A stretch of DNA of 64,000 bases from Lacinutrix neustonica (GCF_026625145.1 NZ_CP113088.1:3575501-3639500); one strand, 5' to 3'; shown: positions 38,988 to 48,635, numbered from the stretch's first letter. Translations and numbers: made by a program. The notes: generated from the sequence alone by a model not told the origin.

Positions 38988-39943
38988 ATGTCAGACGTAA
39001 ACGCTATCAACCAACTGGTAACTAAGTATAAAGCATTAAGGCAAGAAATAGCTAAAGTTATTGTTGGTCAGGATGAAGTCGTTAACCAAATATTGATTTC
39101 TATATTTTCCGGCGGACATGCTTTGTTAATAGGTGTCCCAGGGTTGGCAAAGACCTTAATGGTAAATACCATAGCACAAACGTTAGGATTAAATTTTAAA
39201 CGCATTCAATTTACACCGGATTTAATGCCTAGCGATATTTTAGGGAGTGAAATTCTCGATGAAAGCCGAAATTTTAAGTTTATTAAGGGACCCATTTTTG
39301 CCAACATTATTTTAGCAGATGAAATCAATCGTACGCCTCCAAAAACTCAAGCGGCATTATTAGAAGCCATGCAAGAAAGAGCAGTGACGGTGGCTGGACA
39401 CCATTATAAATTAGACTTGCCTTATTTTGTTTTAGCAACCCAAAATCCCATTGAACAAGAAGGTACTTATCCGTTGCCTGAAGCCCAACTCGACCGATTT
39501 ATGTTTGCTATTAATTTAGATTACCCAACTTTTGATGAAGAAGTACAAGTGGTTAAAGCAACAACGACAGATGTTATGGCTTCTGTAAATGTGTTATTTT
39601 CGGCTCAGGAAATTATAGAGTTTCAACACCTCATTAGAAGAATTCCAGTGGCAGATAATGTTATTGAATACGCGGTGACAATAGTGTCTAAAACGAGACC
39701 AAATACAGATGCCGCTGCAGATCCTGGTTAACAAATATATCGATTGGGGCGCGGGACCAAGAGCGTCACAAAACTTAATTCTAGCCGCTAAAACACATGC
39801 GGCCATAAACGGGAAATTCTCACCGAGATATAGAGAATGTACAAGCGGTAGCAACAAGCATTCTTAGACATCGAATTATTAAAAATTATAAGGCTGAAGC
39901 AGAAGGCGTAACAGAAGAGCAAATTATCGCATCACTGTTCTGA
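38988..39943 (+). CDS. MoxR-family AAA+ ATPase, frameshifted twice
   Basis: The protein is a cytoplasmic chaperone-like ATPase. Walker A is G-V-P-G-L-A-K-T-L, Walker B I-L-A-D-E-I-N-R, and the sensor region A-T-Q-N-P-I-E-Q-E-G-T-Y-P-L-P-E-A-Q-L-D-R-F is complete. CCTGG at 39723-39727 and CCGAG at 39823-39827 break the frame. With CCGG the tail reads V-N-K-Y-I-D-W-G-A-G-P-R-A-S-Q-N-L-I-L-A-A-K and F-S-P-D-I-E-N-V, both family signatures, ending at 39943 with 317 residues. MoxR often sits before DUF58 and von Willebrand genes, but here no such partner follows. Confidence 0.93.
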
Positions 39944-39987
39944 ATAAAAATGCAAAACTAAGGCATTCCACTCATTTTAATTCTAAT

Positions 39988-40131
39988 TTGTTTAGAGCAA
40001 CTATAGTTGGAGCACTTTTAAAAATTCAACATTGGTCTGTTGGAATGTTGTTTCAATACTTAGCAATTGTGGTATCTATTATCTTTCTTTTGAAGCTTGA
40101 TAAGCAAGAAAATAAAAGTTTAAGATATTAG
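39988..40131 (+). CDS. Possible small membrane protein (about 47 aa) without ATG
   Basis: A frame closing at TAG 40129-40131 encodes F-R-A-T-I-V-G-A-L-L-K-I-Q-H-W-S-V-G-M-L-F and a second hydrophobic segment. The G-A-x-x-K-I-Q-H-W pattern is typical of flavobacterial GldL-like or DUF-type small membrane proteins. The best start is TTG at 39988. The frame is open further upstream into the MoxR end without ATG. It may be the end of a gene whose start was damaged. Confidence 0.35.
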   Translation: MFRATIVGALLKIQHWSVGMLFQYLAIVVSIIFLLKLDKQENKSLRY

Positions 40132-40412
40132 CGTATTTCTGCGCAAACGCTATCGTTTTTAATGATAATTCTATTTTGTTTTTTCAGTTTTAAACTATTA
40201 CGGAGCATAATCACTTGTTAATTTACTGTTTTTTCAATATTTAAATTATCATTTTAATAAATTGCAAATGAATTAGTGTTGTTTTAATGAGTATAATTCA
40301 AAGATTACAGACATTCTCTATATATTTTTAAAGTACTTCGGAATTTTGTAAATTTGCAGACCGAAACTTCGGTAAAAACTTAAATTAAACACACAACCTT
40401 AAACTATTATTT
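40132..40412. promoter_or_regulatory. Upstream region of acnA with -7 element
   Basis: TAAATTTG at 40349-40356 matches TAnnTTTG, about 57 bases before ATG 40413. No other feature is seen in this stretch. Confidence 0.5.
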
Positions 40413-42679
40413 ATGGCATTCGATATTGATATGATCAAAAAGGTTTATGCACAAATGGCAGAACGCGTGGATACAGCTCGTGAAGTCGTTGGTAAACCAT
40501 TAACACTTTCAGAGAAAATTCTTTATAATCACCTTTGGGATGGAAAAGCAACCAAAGCGTTTACTAGAGGTAAAGATTATGTTGATTTTGCACCAGATCG
40601 TATCGCTTGTCAGGATGCTACAGCACAAATGGCTTTATTGCAATTTATGCAAGCAGGTAAAAGCAAAGTAGCTGTCCCAACAACAGTGCACTGTGATCAC
40701 TTGATTCAAGCAAAAGATGGGGCATCAACAGACTTAAAACGTGCCAATGATGTGAGTAGCGAAGTGTTCGACTTCTTGGCCTCTGTATCAAATAAATATG
40801 GTATTGGATTTTGGAAACCAGGAGCGGGTATTATTCATCAAGTGGTTTTAGAAAATTATGCCTTTCCAGGTGGAATGATGATAGGGACAGATTCTCATAC
40901 AGTAAATGCTGGTGGATTGGGAATGGTCGCTATTGGAGTTGGTGGAGCAGATGCGGTAGATGTTATGGCTGGTATGGCTTGGGAATTGAAATTCCCTAAA
41001 TTAATTGGTGTCAAATTAACAGGAAAATTATCGGGTTGGACAGCTCCTAAAGATGTGATTTTAAAAGTAGCAGATATTTTGACCGTTAAGGGAGGAACAG
41101 GAGCTATTGTTGAATATTTTGGTCCTGGAGCAACCGCAATGTCGTGTACAGGAAAAGGTACGATTTGTAATATGGGAGCCGAAATTGGAGCAACAACTTC
41201 AACGTTTGGTTACGACGAATCTATGGAACGGTATTTACGCGCGACGGATAGGGCAGACGTTGCAGATGCAGCAAATAAAGTAAAGGAATATTTAACTGGT
41301 GATGCAGAGGTTTATGCTAATCCGGAAGAGTATTTCGATCAAGTCATAGAAATAAACCTATCAGAATTGGGACCTTTGTTAAATGGGCCTTTCACGCCGA
41401 TTTATCGACACCAGTTGGTGCGAAAATGACAGAAAAAGCGAAAGCTAATGAGTGGCCAATTCAAGTAGAATGGGGGTTAATAGGGTCTTGTACAAACTCG
41501 TCTTATGAAGATTTATCACGCGCCTCATCTATTGCACAACAGGCTATTGATAAAGGCTTAAAAATGAAATCTGAATTGGGTATTAATCCAGGTTCTGAAC
41601 AAGTACGTTACACAGCAGAACGAGATGGTTTGTTGCAAATTTTTGAAAATTTAAATGCGAAACTATTCACCAACGCTTGTGGACCATGTATTGGGCAATG
41701 GGCAAGATATAGTGATCCTAAAAATGCGCCAAAAAACAGTATCGTGCATTCATTTAATAGAAACTTCGCCAAGCGCGCAGATGGAAACCCAAATACGCAT
41801 GCTTTTGTAGCGTCTCCGGAAATTACTGCAGCAATTGCTATTGCAGGTCGCTTAGATTTCAATCCGATGACAGATACCTTACTTAATGAAAATGGAGAAG
41901 AGGTCATGTTCGATGAGCCAACAGGATGGGAATTGCCACCTAAAGGCTTTGAGGTAGAAGATGCTGGTTATGTTGAGCCTATTGAAGATGGTACAGGTGT
42001 AAGTGTCGTGGTAAATGAAGATTCTGAACGCATTCAATTATTAACACCTTTCGAACCTATTGGAAGTGATATTAAAGGCGCTAAATTATTGATTAAAGCC
42101 TTTGGAAAATGTACTACAGATCATATTTCTATGGCTGGACCTTGGCTGCGTTTCCGTGGACATTTAGATAACATCTCTAATAACTGTTTAATTGGGGCTG
42201 TCAATGCCTTTGGAAAGAAGACTAATTTTGTTAAAAACCAATTAAATGGTGAGTTTGGAGGGGTGCCGGATACCGCAAGAGCTTACAAAGCCGCTGGCGT
42301 TAAAACAGTGGTCGTTGGTGATCATAACTATGGAGAAGGCTCGTCTAGAGAACACGCAGCAATGGAACCAAGACATTTGGGGGTGGCCGCAGTCATTGTA
42401 AAATCATTTGCGCGTATTCATGAAACAAACTTGAAAAAGCAAGGGATGTTAGGGTTGACTTTTGCCAACGAAAGTGATTACGATTTAATTCAGGAAGATG
42501 ATACCTTTAATTTCTTAGATTTAAATGCGTTTGCCCCGGATAAGCCATTGACTCTTGAACTGGTACATGCAGATGGTAGTAAAGACGTTATTACATTGAA
42601 TCACACTTATAATCAGGCTCAAATTGACTGGTATAACGAAGGATCGGCGTTGAATTTGATTAAAAAAGAAAACGCATAA
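40413..42679 (+). CDS. acnA: Aconitate hydratase, frameshifted
   Basis: The enzyme interconverts citrate and isocitrate in the TCA cycle. The iron-sulfur cluster cysteines are seen in I-G-S-C-T-N-S-S and [21 protein letters not shown] is the substrate loop, and the C-terminal swivel domain carries [20 protein letters not shown] at 41397-41400 breaks the frame; CCGG restores [13 protein letters not shown]. Total 755 residues, the size of the mitochondrial-type (AcnA/aconitase A of Bacteroidota) enzyme. A terminator follows. Confidence 0.95.
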
Positions 42680-42706
42680 CACATACTTTTTATTCTATAA
42701 ATGAAG

Positions 42707-42738
42707 AACTCCTGATATAATGATCAGGAGTTTTTTTA
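42707..42738 (+). terminator. Terminator of acnA
   Basis: AACTCCTGAT pairs with ATCAGGAGTT around ATAATG, followed by T7. Confidence 0.85.
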
Positions 42739-42775
42739 TGCTTGTTCATTGCGGTCTATGGCGTTTTTGGTCTTG

Positions 42776-42783
42776 TAAATTTG
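42776..42783 (+). promoter_or_regulatory. Putative promoter upstream of the TlpA-like gene
   Basis: TAAATTTG fits TAnnTTTG, 148 bases before the next ATG. It lies just beyond the acnA terminator. No correctly spaced -33 TTG is found. Confidence 0.35.
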
Positions 42784-42930
42784 CATTCCTTTTAATAAAC
42801 TGAAGCTGTAATTTTTTAAAAGGAATAGATGCCCCAAATAATTAGACTATAGAAGCAGAGTCGTATCCATTGTTTTTATTAGATTTGAAGTGTCAATTAT
42901 TTTATTGGCGCATCCTCATTTTAAATTGTT

Positions 42931-43489
42931 ATGAAAAGACTATCTGTAAAAAATAGTATTCTGTTACTTGTCATTGTGCTCTTAATGATTCCCCAAAGCA
43001 GACAGCAAATACAAATTGTTCTCCATAAAGGAGTTGCTTTGTTCAGTCCTAGTATTGAGAAGGATGATCGTTTAGAAAAGGTAAGCGATTACAATTGGAT
43101 GCTTACCGATTTAGAGGGCCATTCTTTTGATTTTAATAATAGTAAAGGTAAAGTTACTTTAATAAACCTCACGGGCCACCTGGTGCCCACCTTGTATTGC
43201 TGAAATGCCTTCTATTCAAGCTTTAAGTAACGATTATGATGGTAAAATATCCATTGTTTTAGTGTCTAATGAAAATCCTGAGATTATTGCGGCCTTTTTG
43301 AAGAAGAAAAATTATAATTTGAAAGTTTATACCCCTAAAACACAGGCGCCCCAAACCTTTCAAGTGAACAGTATTCCGAGAACGTTTTTATTGGATAAAC
43401 TAGGGAATATTATTATAGACGAATCTGGTGCAGCAAACTGGAATAGTGAAAAGGTTAGGACCACCATAGATCAATTATTAAAACTATAA
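42931..43489 (+). CDS. TlpA-like thioredoxin-fold protein, frameshifted in the active site
   Basis: This is a membrane-anchored thiol-disulfide oxidoreductase facing the periplasm. The N-terminal hydrophobic segment spans residues about 7-22. CACGG at 43170-43174 breaks the frame just before the redox site. With CCGG it reads L-I-N-L-R-A-T-W-C-P-P-C-I-A-E-M-P-S, a C-x-x-C thioredoxin motif. Later V-N-S-I-P-R-T-F-L-L-D carries the cis-proline. Repaired length is 185. An arginine stands where most relatives have tryptophan (W-A-T-W-C). The gene end overlaps crtY by 6 bases. Confidence 0.88.
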
Positions 43490-44629
43490 TGTTTTAAAAA
43501 AAGCTTTTATAAAAGCGGTCGAAAAAAGAGAGCCCATGATTTGTAGTTCTTCCTTCAACGAGGAGGTTTCGTCTAAAAATTTAAACATGCTTTCGGCAGA
43601 ATTTTTGGTGTAGAATTGCTCAAAAATCCATTCTCCTTTGGCATTTTCGTCATGGAGTACCTTTAGAAATATTTTGTCATAAAAAGCATATTTAGTTTTG
43701 AACAGGTCTTTTGAAGGGGGTTTATTCTGTTTTAAATTTAAAAGAATTTTTGCAACCTTTTTTTCGGTATGCTTAAAGGAATAGCCAGTACTTCCTTTAA
43801 CCCAACCGCCAGCAGTCCCTATTTTTGTAATGTTTTTAGTAGAATACTGCTGAAACGGAAAATTAGTCATGGGGATACTTCCTTTTTCTGTTTCGGAAAT
43901 ACGATAGTTAGAGAGTTTTAGCACCTCTTTAATATACCGCTCGATATAATGATCATAAACCAATTCTACAACCGCATGTGGTGTAAAATAAGTAAATTCC
44001 ACTAAAGCTTTGGTTTGAGAAAAAGGCAGAACATAGGTGAACGTGGTTTGATTTCCATCTTTTAATCGATAATCCATCATAGTGAATTCTTCTGTATTAA
44101 AAGTAGGGCTATCCGTTTCAATAATCCAACCTTTAAAGTGTTGAATGACTCCGGTGTAGTTATCCATTTCCGAGTAGAATTCAGGCGCAATCCTACTGTC
44201 AAAAACATGATTTGAAGTGAGCTCACGAGTCTCCGTTCTCACTACAGGATTGCCACAATCCTCAACAGAAAGGACTTCCTCTAAAATAAAATGAATATTG
44301 GATTGCGCGGCTAGTTGTCTTTTGGCTTCATTATAAAAATCAATAGCATGAATAGACTTATAAGTGTAAGGCTTTAAGTCTAGTTCACATTTTTTATTTG
44401 AAGAATAAAATAAGGCCTTCGTCCAAACGTGATTAACGATGTTATCCCATTTTCCCGACCCTCTTTCCCAAAAACTCCAAGTTTTGTCATTATGAGTTTT
44501 ATCATCTTTGTCGATGAGGGCAATTTGTTTGGTATCAAAATAAGGGTCTTCAGCTAGAGCCAAGGCCAATTGAAATCCTGCCAATCCATTTCCTATAATA
44601 ATGTAATCGAAATGTGAATTTAGGACCAT
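43484..44629 (-). CDS. crtY: Lycopene beta-cyclase
   Basis: The enzyme closes both ends of lycopene to give beta-carotene. The 381-residue protein starts with an FAD/NAD-binding fold (D-Y-I-I-I-G-N-G-L-A-G-F-Q-L-A). It carries W-S-F-W near residue 50, F-D-S-R (the bacterial D-x-R cyclase region) and G-T-A-G-G-W-V-K-G-S-T-G-Y-S-F, all typical of CrtY. Last gene of the minus-strand carotenoid operon, 15 bases after crtZ. Confidence 0.92.
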   Translation of the reverse strand: MVLNSHFDYIIIGNGLAGFQLALALAEDPYFDTKQIALIDKDDKTHNDKTWSFWERGSGKWDNIVNHVWTKALFYSSNKKCELDLKPYTYKSIHAIDFYNEAKRQLAAQSNIHFILEEVLSVEDCGNPVVRTETRELTSNHVFDSRIAPEFYSEMDNYTGVIQHFKGWIIETDSPTFNTEEFTMMDYRLKDGNQTTFTYVLPFSQTKALVEFTYFTPHAVVELVYDHYIERYIKEVLKLSNYRISETEKGSIPMTNFPFQQYSTKNITKIGTAGGWVKGSTGYSFKHTEKKVAKILLNLKQNKPPSKDLFKTKYAFYDKIFLKVLHDENAKGEWIFEQFYTKNSAESMFKFLDETSSLKEELQIMGSLFSTAFIKAFFKTL

Positions 44630-44644
44630 TTCTTTTTAAGAAAT

Positions 44645-45097
44645 TTATGAGCGTTTAAAGTATTTAAAAGGGACGAATAACATTCCAAAGCATTCGCCAT
44701 CGCCTTTACCTAAATGTTTGTGGTGTATTTTGTGTGCACGTCTAACCCCTTTTGCATACCAATTATTAGCATTGCGAAAAATTTTAAAACGTTGGTGTAT
44801 AAAAATATCATGTACTATAAAATAGGCAGCACCGTAAGCCATAATGCCTAAACCAATTGGTAAACAATACCACACACCTTCGTAGCTCCATAAATAAAAA
44901 CAAGTCATGCTTACCACAGCGTAAAATATAAAAAAGGCATCATTGCGTTCAAACCAACTATCATGATCTTTATGATGGTGATCTTTATGTAGTGACCATA
45001 AAAAACCATGCATTACATATTTGTGAGTGAACCAGGCCATGAACTCCATAATGGAGAACGTGCCTAAAAAAACAAAAATCCAGTATATCGTTTGCAT
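44645..45097 (-). CDS. crtZ: Beta-carotene hydroxylase
   Basis: This 150-residue integral membrane di-iron hydroxylase converts beta-carotene to zeaxanthin. Histidine motifs of the fatty-acid-hydroxylase superfamily are seen: F-T-H-K-Y-V-M-H, L-H-K-D-H-H-H-K-D-H, Y-F-I-V-H-D-I-F-I-H-Q-R and R-A-H-K-I-H-H-K-H. Three to four helices alternate with them. It lies between crtB (22 bases) and crtY. Confidence 0.94.
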   Translation of the reverse strand: MQTIYWIFVFLGTFSIMEFMAWFTHKYVMHGFLWSLHKDHHHKDHDSWFERNDAFFIFYAVVSMTCFYLWSYEGVWYCLPIGLGIMAYGAAYFIVHDIFIHQRFKIFRNANNWYAKGVRRAHKIHHKHLGKGDGECFGMLFVPFKYFKRS

Positions 45098-45119
45098 TAT
45101 AATAAGTTAAGTTGATATT

Positions 45120-45935
45120 TTACGTAGCTTCGGTTAAGAGTTCTACTTTTTTATAATTAGGGACCCTAATTCTAGTAGACTTAATATCTAAAGCGGGTGT
45201 CTTTTTAAGCTTTTTAAGTAGCTGACTATAATATCTATACGCCATAAAAACACCAAATTTGGCTTCTATAGGTAGTAATTTAATTCCTTTTAAGCCTTCA
45301 GCAAAATCATGTTCAATGTCTTGAATAATGAGTTGTTTAGCTTCTTCATTTAGATTATTTAAATCTGTATTTGGAAAATAGGTACGTTCTAATTCGTCGA
45401 AGTCTGCTTTCAAATCTCTTAGAAAATTTACTTTTTGAAATGCAGATCCTAATGACATAGCAGACGCTTTTAAAGCATCATATTTAACTTGATCTCCTTT
45501 AACAAAGACCTTTAAGCACATCAGACCTACAACGTCTGCCGAGCCATAAATATAATCTTTATATTCAGTCTCGGTTAAATACGTCGTTTTATGAAGGTCT
45601 AATCGCATGCTTTTCATAAACGCGGTAACCATATGTTTTTCTAAATGGTACTTATGGTAGGTGTGCTGAAATGAGTTTAGAATAGGGTTTAAGCTAATTT
45701 TTTGTTCTAATGCAAATTCTAAATCTTTTTCAAAAGCTTCAAATAATTCTTTTTTATTATAGTCATGAAAGGAGTCAACAATCTCATCTGCAAAACGTAC
45801 AAATCCATAAATATTATAGATGTCCTGTCTAATGGTTTCCGCTAGCATTTTAGTTGCCATTGAAAAAGAGGTGCTATAAGATTGTGTTACAAGCTTACTA
45901 CAATTATAAGAAACCGAATCAAATAATGCCTTCAT
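45120..45935 (-). CDS. crtB: Phytoene synthase
   Basis: The enzyme joins two geranylgeranyl diphosphates to phytoene. The 271-residue protein carries both aspartate-rich magnesium sites: R-F-A-D-E-I-V-D near the N-terminal third and K-V-N-F-L-R-D-L-K-A-D-F-D-E-L near residues 160-175. The substrate-pocket motif Y-G-S-A-D-V-V-G-L-M-C lies between them. Its ATG shares a base with the crtI stop, so the genes are coupled. Confidence 0.95.
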   Translation of the reverse strand: MKALFDSVSYNCSKLVTQSYSTSFSMATKMLAETIRQDIYNIYGFVRFADEIVDSFHDYNKKELFEAFEKDLEFALEQKISLNPILNSFQHTYHKYHLEKHMVTAFMKSMRLDLHKTTYLTETEYKDYIYGSADVVGLMCLKVFVKGDQVKYDALKASAMSLGSAFQKVNFLRDLKADFDELERTYFPNTDLNNLNEEAKQLIIQDIEHDFAEGLKGIKLLPIEAKFGVFMAYRYYSQLLKKLKKTPALDIKSTRIRVPNYKKVELLTEAT

Positions 45936-47404
45936 TAGTTACTATGGTGTTTTTTTATTAATCCTGCGACTAGTTTTCCTGATATTAACGCTGGCGGAAC
46001 ACCAGGGCCAGGAACAGTTAATTGTCCTGTAAAATACAAATTTTCTACTTTTTTACTTTTTAGTTTTGGTCTTAAAAAAGCCGTTTGCAGTAAGGTATTA
46101 GCCATACCATAAGCGTTGCCTTTATAAGAATTATAATCCTTAATGAAATCGTTGACACAAAAAGACTCTTTAAAGATAATAGATTCTTCAACATTTTGTG
46201 AGGTTAAATTTTCAAATCTCTTAATAATTTTTTCAAAGTATTGCACTCTTATTTCCTCGGTATCTTCTATACCTGGAGCTAAAGGTATTAAAAAAATACC
46301 CGCTTCTTTTCCTGAGGGCGCCGCACTATCATCCGTTATACTTGGGAAACTCGCGTAAAATAATGGGTTTTCCGGCCACTGTGGGTTATCGTAAATGTCC
46401 TTCGCATGCGCCTCAAAATCGACATCAAAAAATAATGTGTGATGATTTACATTTTTTAATTTTTTATCAAAACCAACATAAAAGAGCAAGGAGGAGGGGG
46501 CAAAAGTCTTTTTACTCCAGTATTTTTCAGAATATTGTCTGTGTTTTATATCTAAAAGCGTTTCACTGTGGTGGTAGTCTGCTCCACTTAAAATAATGTC
46601 ACAGGGCACAGATTCTCCATTAATAAGCAAATTGGTGGCGGTCCCTTTAGTATCAACGTTAATTTTCTTTACAGCAGCATTTGTTTTTATTTCAACTCCC
46701 GGAGATAGCGCTAGGTTTTCTATGGCCAGTATCACCTCGTACATCCCTTGTTTTGGATGAAAGGTACCAATACCAAAATCGGCATAATTCATAAAACTAT
46801 AAAAAGAAGGGGTGTTGCTGGGTTTGGCACCTAGGAATAGGACTGGAAACTCTAAAATCTGAGCCAACCGGTCATTTTTAAAAGCTTTCCTCACATCCCG
46901 TTTTATGGTACTTAAAAATTGATTAATCTTTTTTATGGTTACTGGAGTGATTAGTTCTAATGGTGAGACACCTGGTCTATACACCAGATCTTTTATGGCG
47001 ACATCATAATTGTTCTTTGCATTATCGATGAATGTTTTCAAACTTTCCGAACTTCCTGGTTCTTCGGCTTCAAAAGCAGCATAAATTTTATCAATGGTAT
47101 CTTCAATAGTAATGTAGTCATCTTTACCAAAGTAAACCGAGTAGGCAGGGTTTAATTTTTCAAGCGTATAGAAGTCTGACGGTGTTTTATTAAAATCAGC
47201 AAAAAAACGTTCAAAAACATCAGGCATCCAATACCATGTTGGTCCGATATCAAAAGTAAAGCCCTGCTTTTTTAATTGTCTTGCCCGTCCTCCTATAGTA
47301 TCGTTTTTTTCATAAATAGTAACCTGGTTTCCGTCCTTTGCTAAATAACAAGAAGCGGCTAGTGCTGAAAACCCGGAACCTATAATGGCTATTTTTTTAT
47401 TCAT
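45935..47404 (-). CDS. crtI: Phytoene desaturase
   Basis: The enzyme introduces four double bonds into phytoene to give lycopene, using FAD. The 489-residue protein opens with I-A-I-I-G-S-G-F-S-A-L-A-A and the dinucleotide-binding continuation Y-E-K-N-D-T-I-G-G-R-A-R, and ends with F-T-G-Q-L-T-V-P-G-P-G-V-P-P-A-L-I-S-G, the CrtI signature. After repair of the upstream regulator, its stop overlaps this start by 8 bases. Confidence 0.96.
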   Translation of the reverse strand: MNKKIAIIGSGFSALAASCYLAKDGNQVTIYEKNDTIGGRARQLKKQGFTFDIGPTWYWMPDVFERFFADFNKTPSDFYTLEKLNPAYSVYFGKDDYITIEDTIDKIYAAFEAEEPGSSESLKTFIDNAKNNYDVAIKDLVYRPGVSPLELITPVTIKKINQFLSTIKRDVRKAFKNDRLAQILEFPVLFLGAKPSNTPSFYSFMNYADFGIGTFHPKQGMYEVILAIENLALSPGVEIKTNAAVKKINVDTKGTATNLLINGESVPCDIILSGADYHHSETLLDIKHRQYSEKYWSKKTFAPSSLLFYVGFDKKLKNVNHHTLFFDVDFEAHAKDIYDNPQWPENPLFYASFPSITDDSAAPSGKEAGIFLIPLAPGIEDTEEIRVQYFEKIIKRFENLTSQNVEESIIFKESFCVNDFIKDYNSYKGNAYGMANTLLQTAFLRPKLKSKKVENLYFTGQLTVPGPGVPPALISGKLVAGLIKKHHSN

Positions 47405-48333
47405 TGTAATCTACATGTTGTTTATCATTGTCAAGATTTTCCATGATCTCTTTTACTGAGTTTAGTATTAGTATTCGGTCATCGAGAGGTGCTATTTCTA
47501 TATGAGTGGTTTGCCTACCGAGAGATATGTAATGAATGATTTGAGTCTTGAAGAATTTTTTCCGAAAACTCAATTAAATAGTCATTAATAATTTCTTTCT
47601 CCGGTTTTATGGTGAATGAAGAGATATAAATAATTTTATTGTAGTAATCAGTGATATATTTTAAACTATCTATGGGGACACTTTGGCCTAAATAAATACT
47701 ATGTAGACCTCTCAATGTAAGTTCGTAATTTATGAAAAGCAGACCCAATTCATGGATTTCATTATCAGGAAGAAATAAAACATAAATGTCACCAGTATGT
47801 TTATCTTGTGAAGCATTCGAAATGTTATCGGTATGTACTAGAATTTTCTGCTTTATAAGTTCAAAAATAAAGTGTTCATGGGCAGGAGTAATGGTGTCTG
47901 TCTGCCATAAAATCCCTATATCTTCTAACAAAGGCACAAAGACGGTATAAAATATCTCACTAATGCTTTTACTCTGTACTAAATTATTAAAAGTACTTAA
48001 GAATAATCCTTTATCGAAATTAAGCATGGCCACTTTAAACAAATTAATGGCATGATTACTAGAATCTTTGTTCAAAGCTATTTCCTTGACTAAAGTTGGA
48101 ATTTCTTGGCTTTCAAGACTGGCGATCTTGGAGACTTTATATCCGTTTTTATTTAAAAAGGAAATGTTTAAAAGTTTTTGAAGACTAGAAAGACTATAAT
48201 ATCTAATATTGGTGTCTGTCCTATTGGGCTCAAAGAGATTGTATCTTTTTTCCCATATCCTAATAGTATGCGCCTTGATACCCGATAGGTTTTCAAGATC
48301 TCTAATGCTAAATTTCGTTTTAATATTGTTCAT
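47397..48333 (-). CDS. carH: CarH-like B12-binding MerR-family regulator, frameshifted near the C-terminus
   Basis: Residues 1-70 are a MerR helix-turn-helix (F-S-I-R-D-L-E-N-L-S-G-I-K-A-H-T-I-R-I-W-E-K-R-Y). A four-helix cap follows, with L-W-x9-E-H (W-Q-T-D-T-I-T-P-A-H-E-H). Then a cobalamin-binding Rossmann fold carries N-E-I-H-E-L-G (E-x-H-x-x-G, the lower cobalt ligand histidine). CarH proteins bind adenosylcobalamin, form DNA-bound tetramers in the dark and release DNA in light, turning on carotenoid genes. ATG 48333 is preferred over 48357. CCGAG at 47518-47522 ends the frame early; CCGG extends it to 47397, overlapping crtI. Repaired length is 311. Confidence 0.87.
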
Positions 48334-48349
48334 TATTCTGCTAAAATAG

Positions 48350-48390
48350 TTAAACAAATATTAATAACTGAAATTTTAACAAAGTATTAA
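48350..48390. promoter_or_regulatory. Paired direct repeats upstream of carH, candidate operator
   Basis: TTAAACAAATATTAA (48350-48364) and TTTAACAAAGTATTAA (48375-48390) are imperfect direct repeats with starts 25 bases apart. They lie 17-57 bases upstream of the carH start, where a promoter is expected. MerR/CarH regulators bind repeated or palindromic A/T-rich sites in their own promoters, so this is a candidate autoregulatory site. The binding is inferred. Confidence 0.45.
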
Positions 48391-48420
48391 AATTGAAGAA
48401 GCTAATATAATTAATAAAAG

Positions 48421-48506
48421 TGCGCACGAGAAGACTCGAACTTCCACGACCTAAAGCGGTCACTGGCCCCTCAAGCCAGCGCGTCTACCAATTTCGCCAC
48501 GTGCGC
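48421..48506 (-). tRNA. tRNA-Leu (anticodon GAG)
   Basis: Read on the minus strand, the acceptor GCGCACG pairs with CGTGCGC plus discriminator A. The D arm is followed by an anticodon stem with loop TTGAGGG, then a long variable arm (class II) and a T arm with GTTCGAGTC. The CCA end is not encoded. Confidence 0.95.
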
Positions 48507-48521
48507 ATTTAAAGTAAAGAT

Positions 48522-48560
48522 AAAAAAAAAAGTTAAGCATTCATAGCTTAACTTTTTTTT
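48522..48560 (-). terminator. Terminator between tRNA-Lys and tRNA-Leu
   Basis: AGTTAAGC and GCTTAACT pair around a 7-base loop, with A10 on the left and T9 on the right. It lies downstream of tRNA-Lys, so the two tRNAs may be transcribed apart. Confidence 0.75.
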
Positions 48561-48562
48561 AG

Positions 48563-48635
48563 TGACCGGGCTGGGGCTCGAACCCAGGACCCTCTCCTTA
48601 AAAGGGAGATGCTCTACCAACTGAGCTACCAGGTC
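48563..48635 (-). tRNA. tRNA-Lys (anticodon TTT), with acceptor mismatch at a CCGG site
   Basis: Read on the minus strand, it has a D arm TAGCTCAGTTGGTAGAGC, anticodon loop CTTTTAA and T loop GTTCGAGCC. The acceptor reads GACCTGG against CCCGGTC, with a T-C mismatch at pair 5. The plus strand at 48629-48633 reads CCAGG where CCCGG (containing CCGG) would restore a G-C pair and a perfect stem. Confidence 0.93.
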
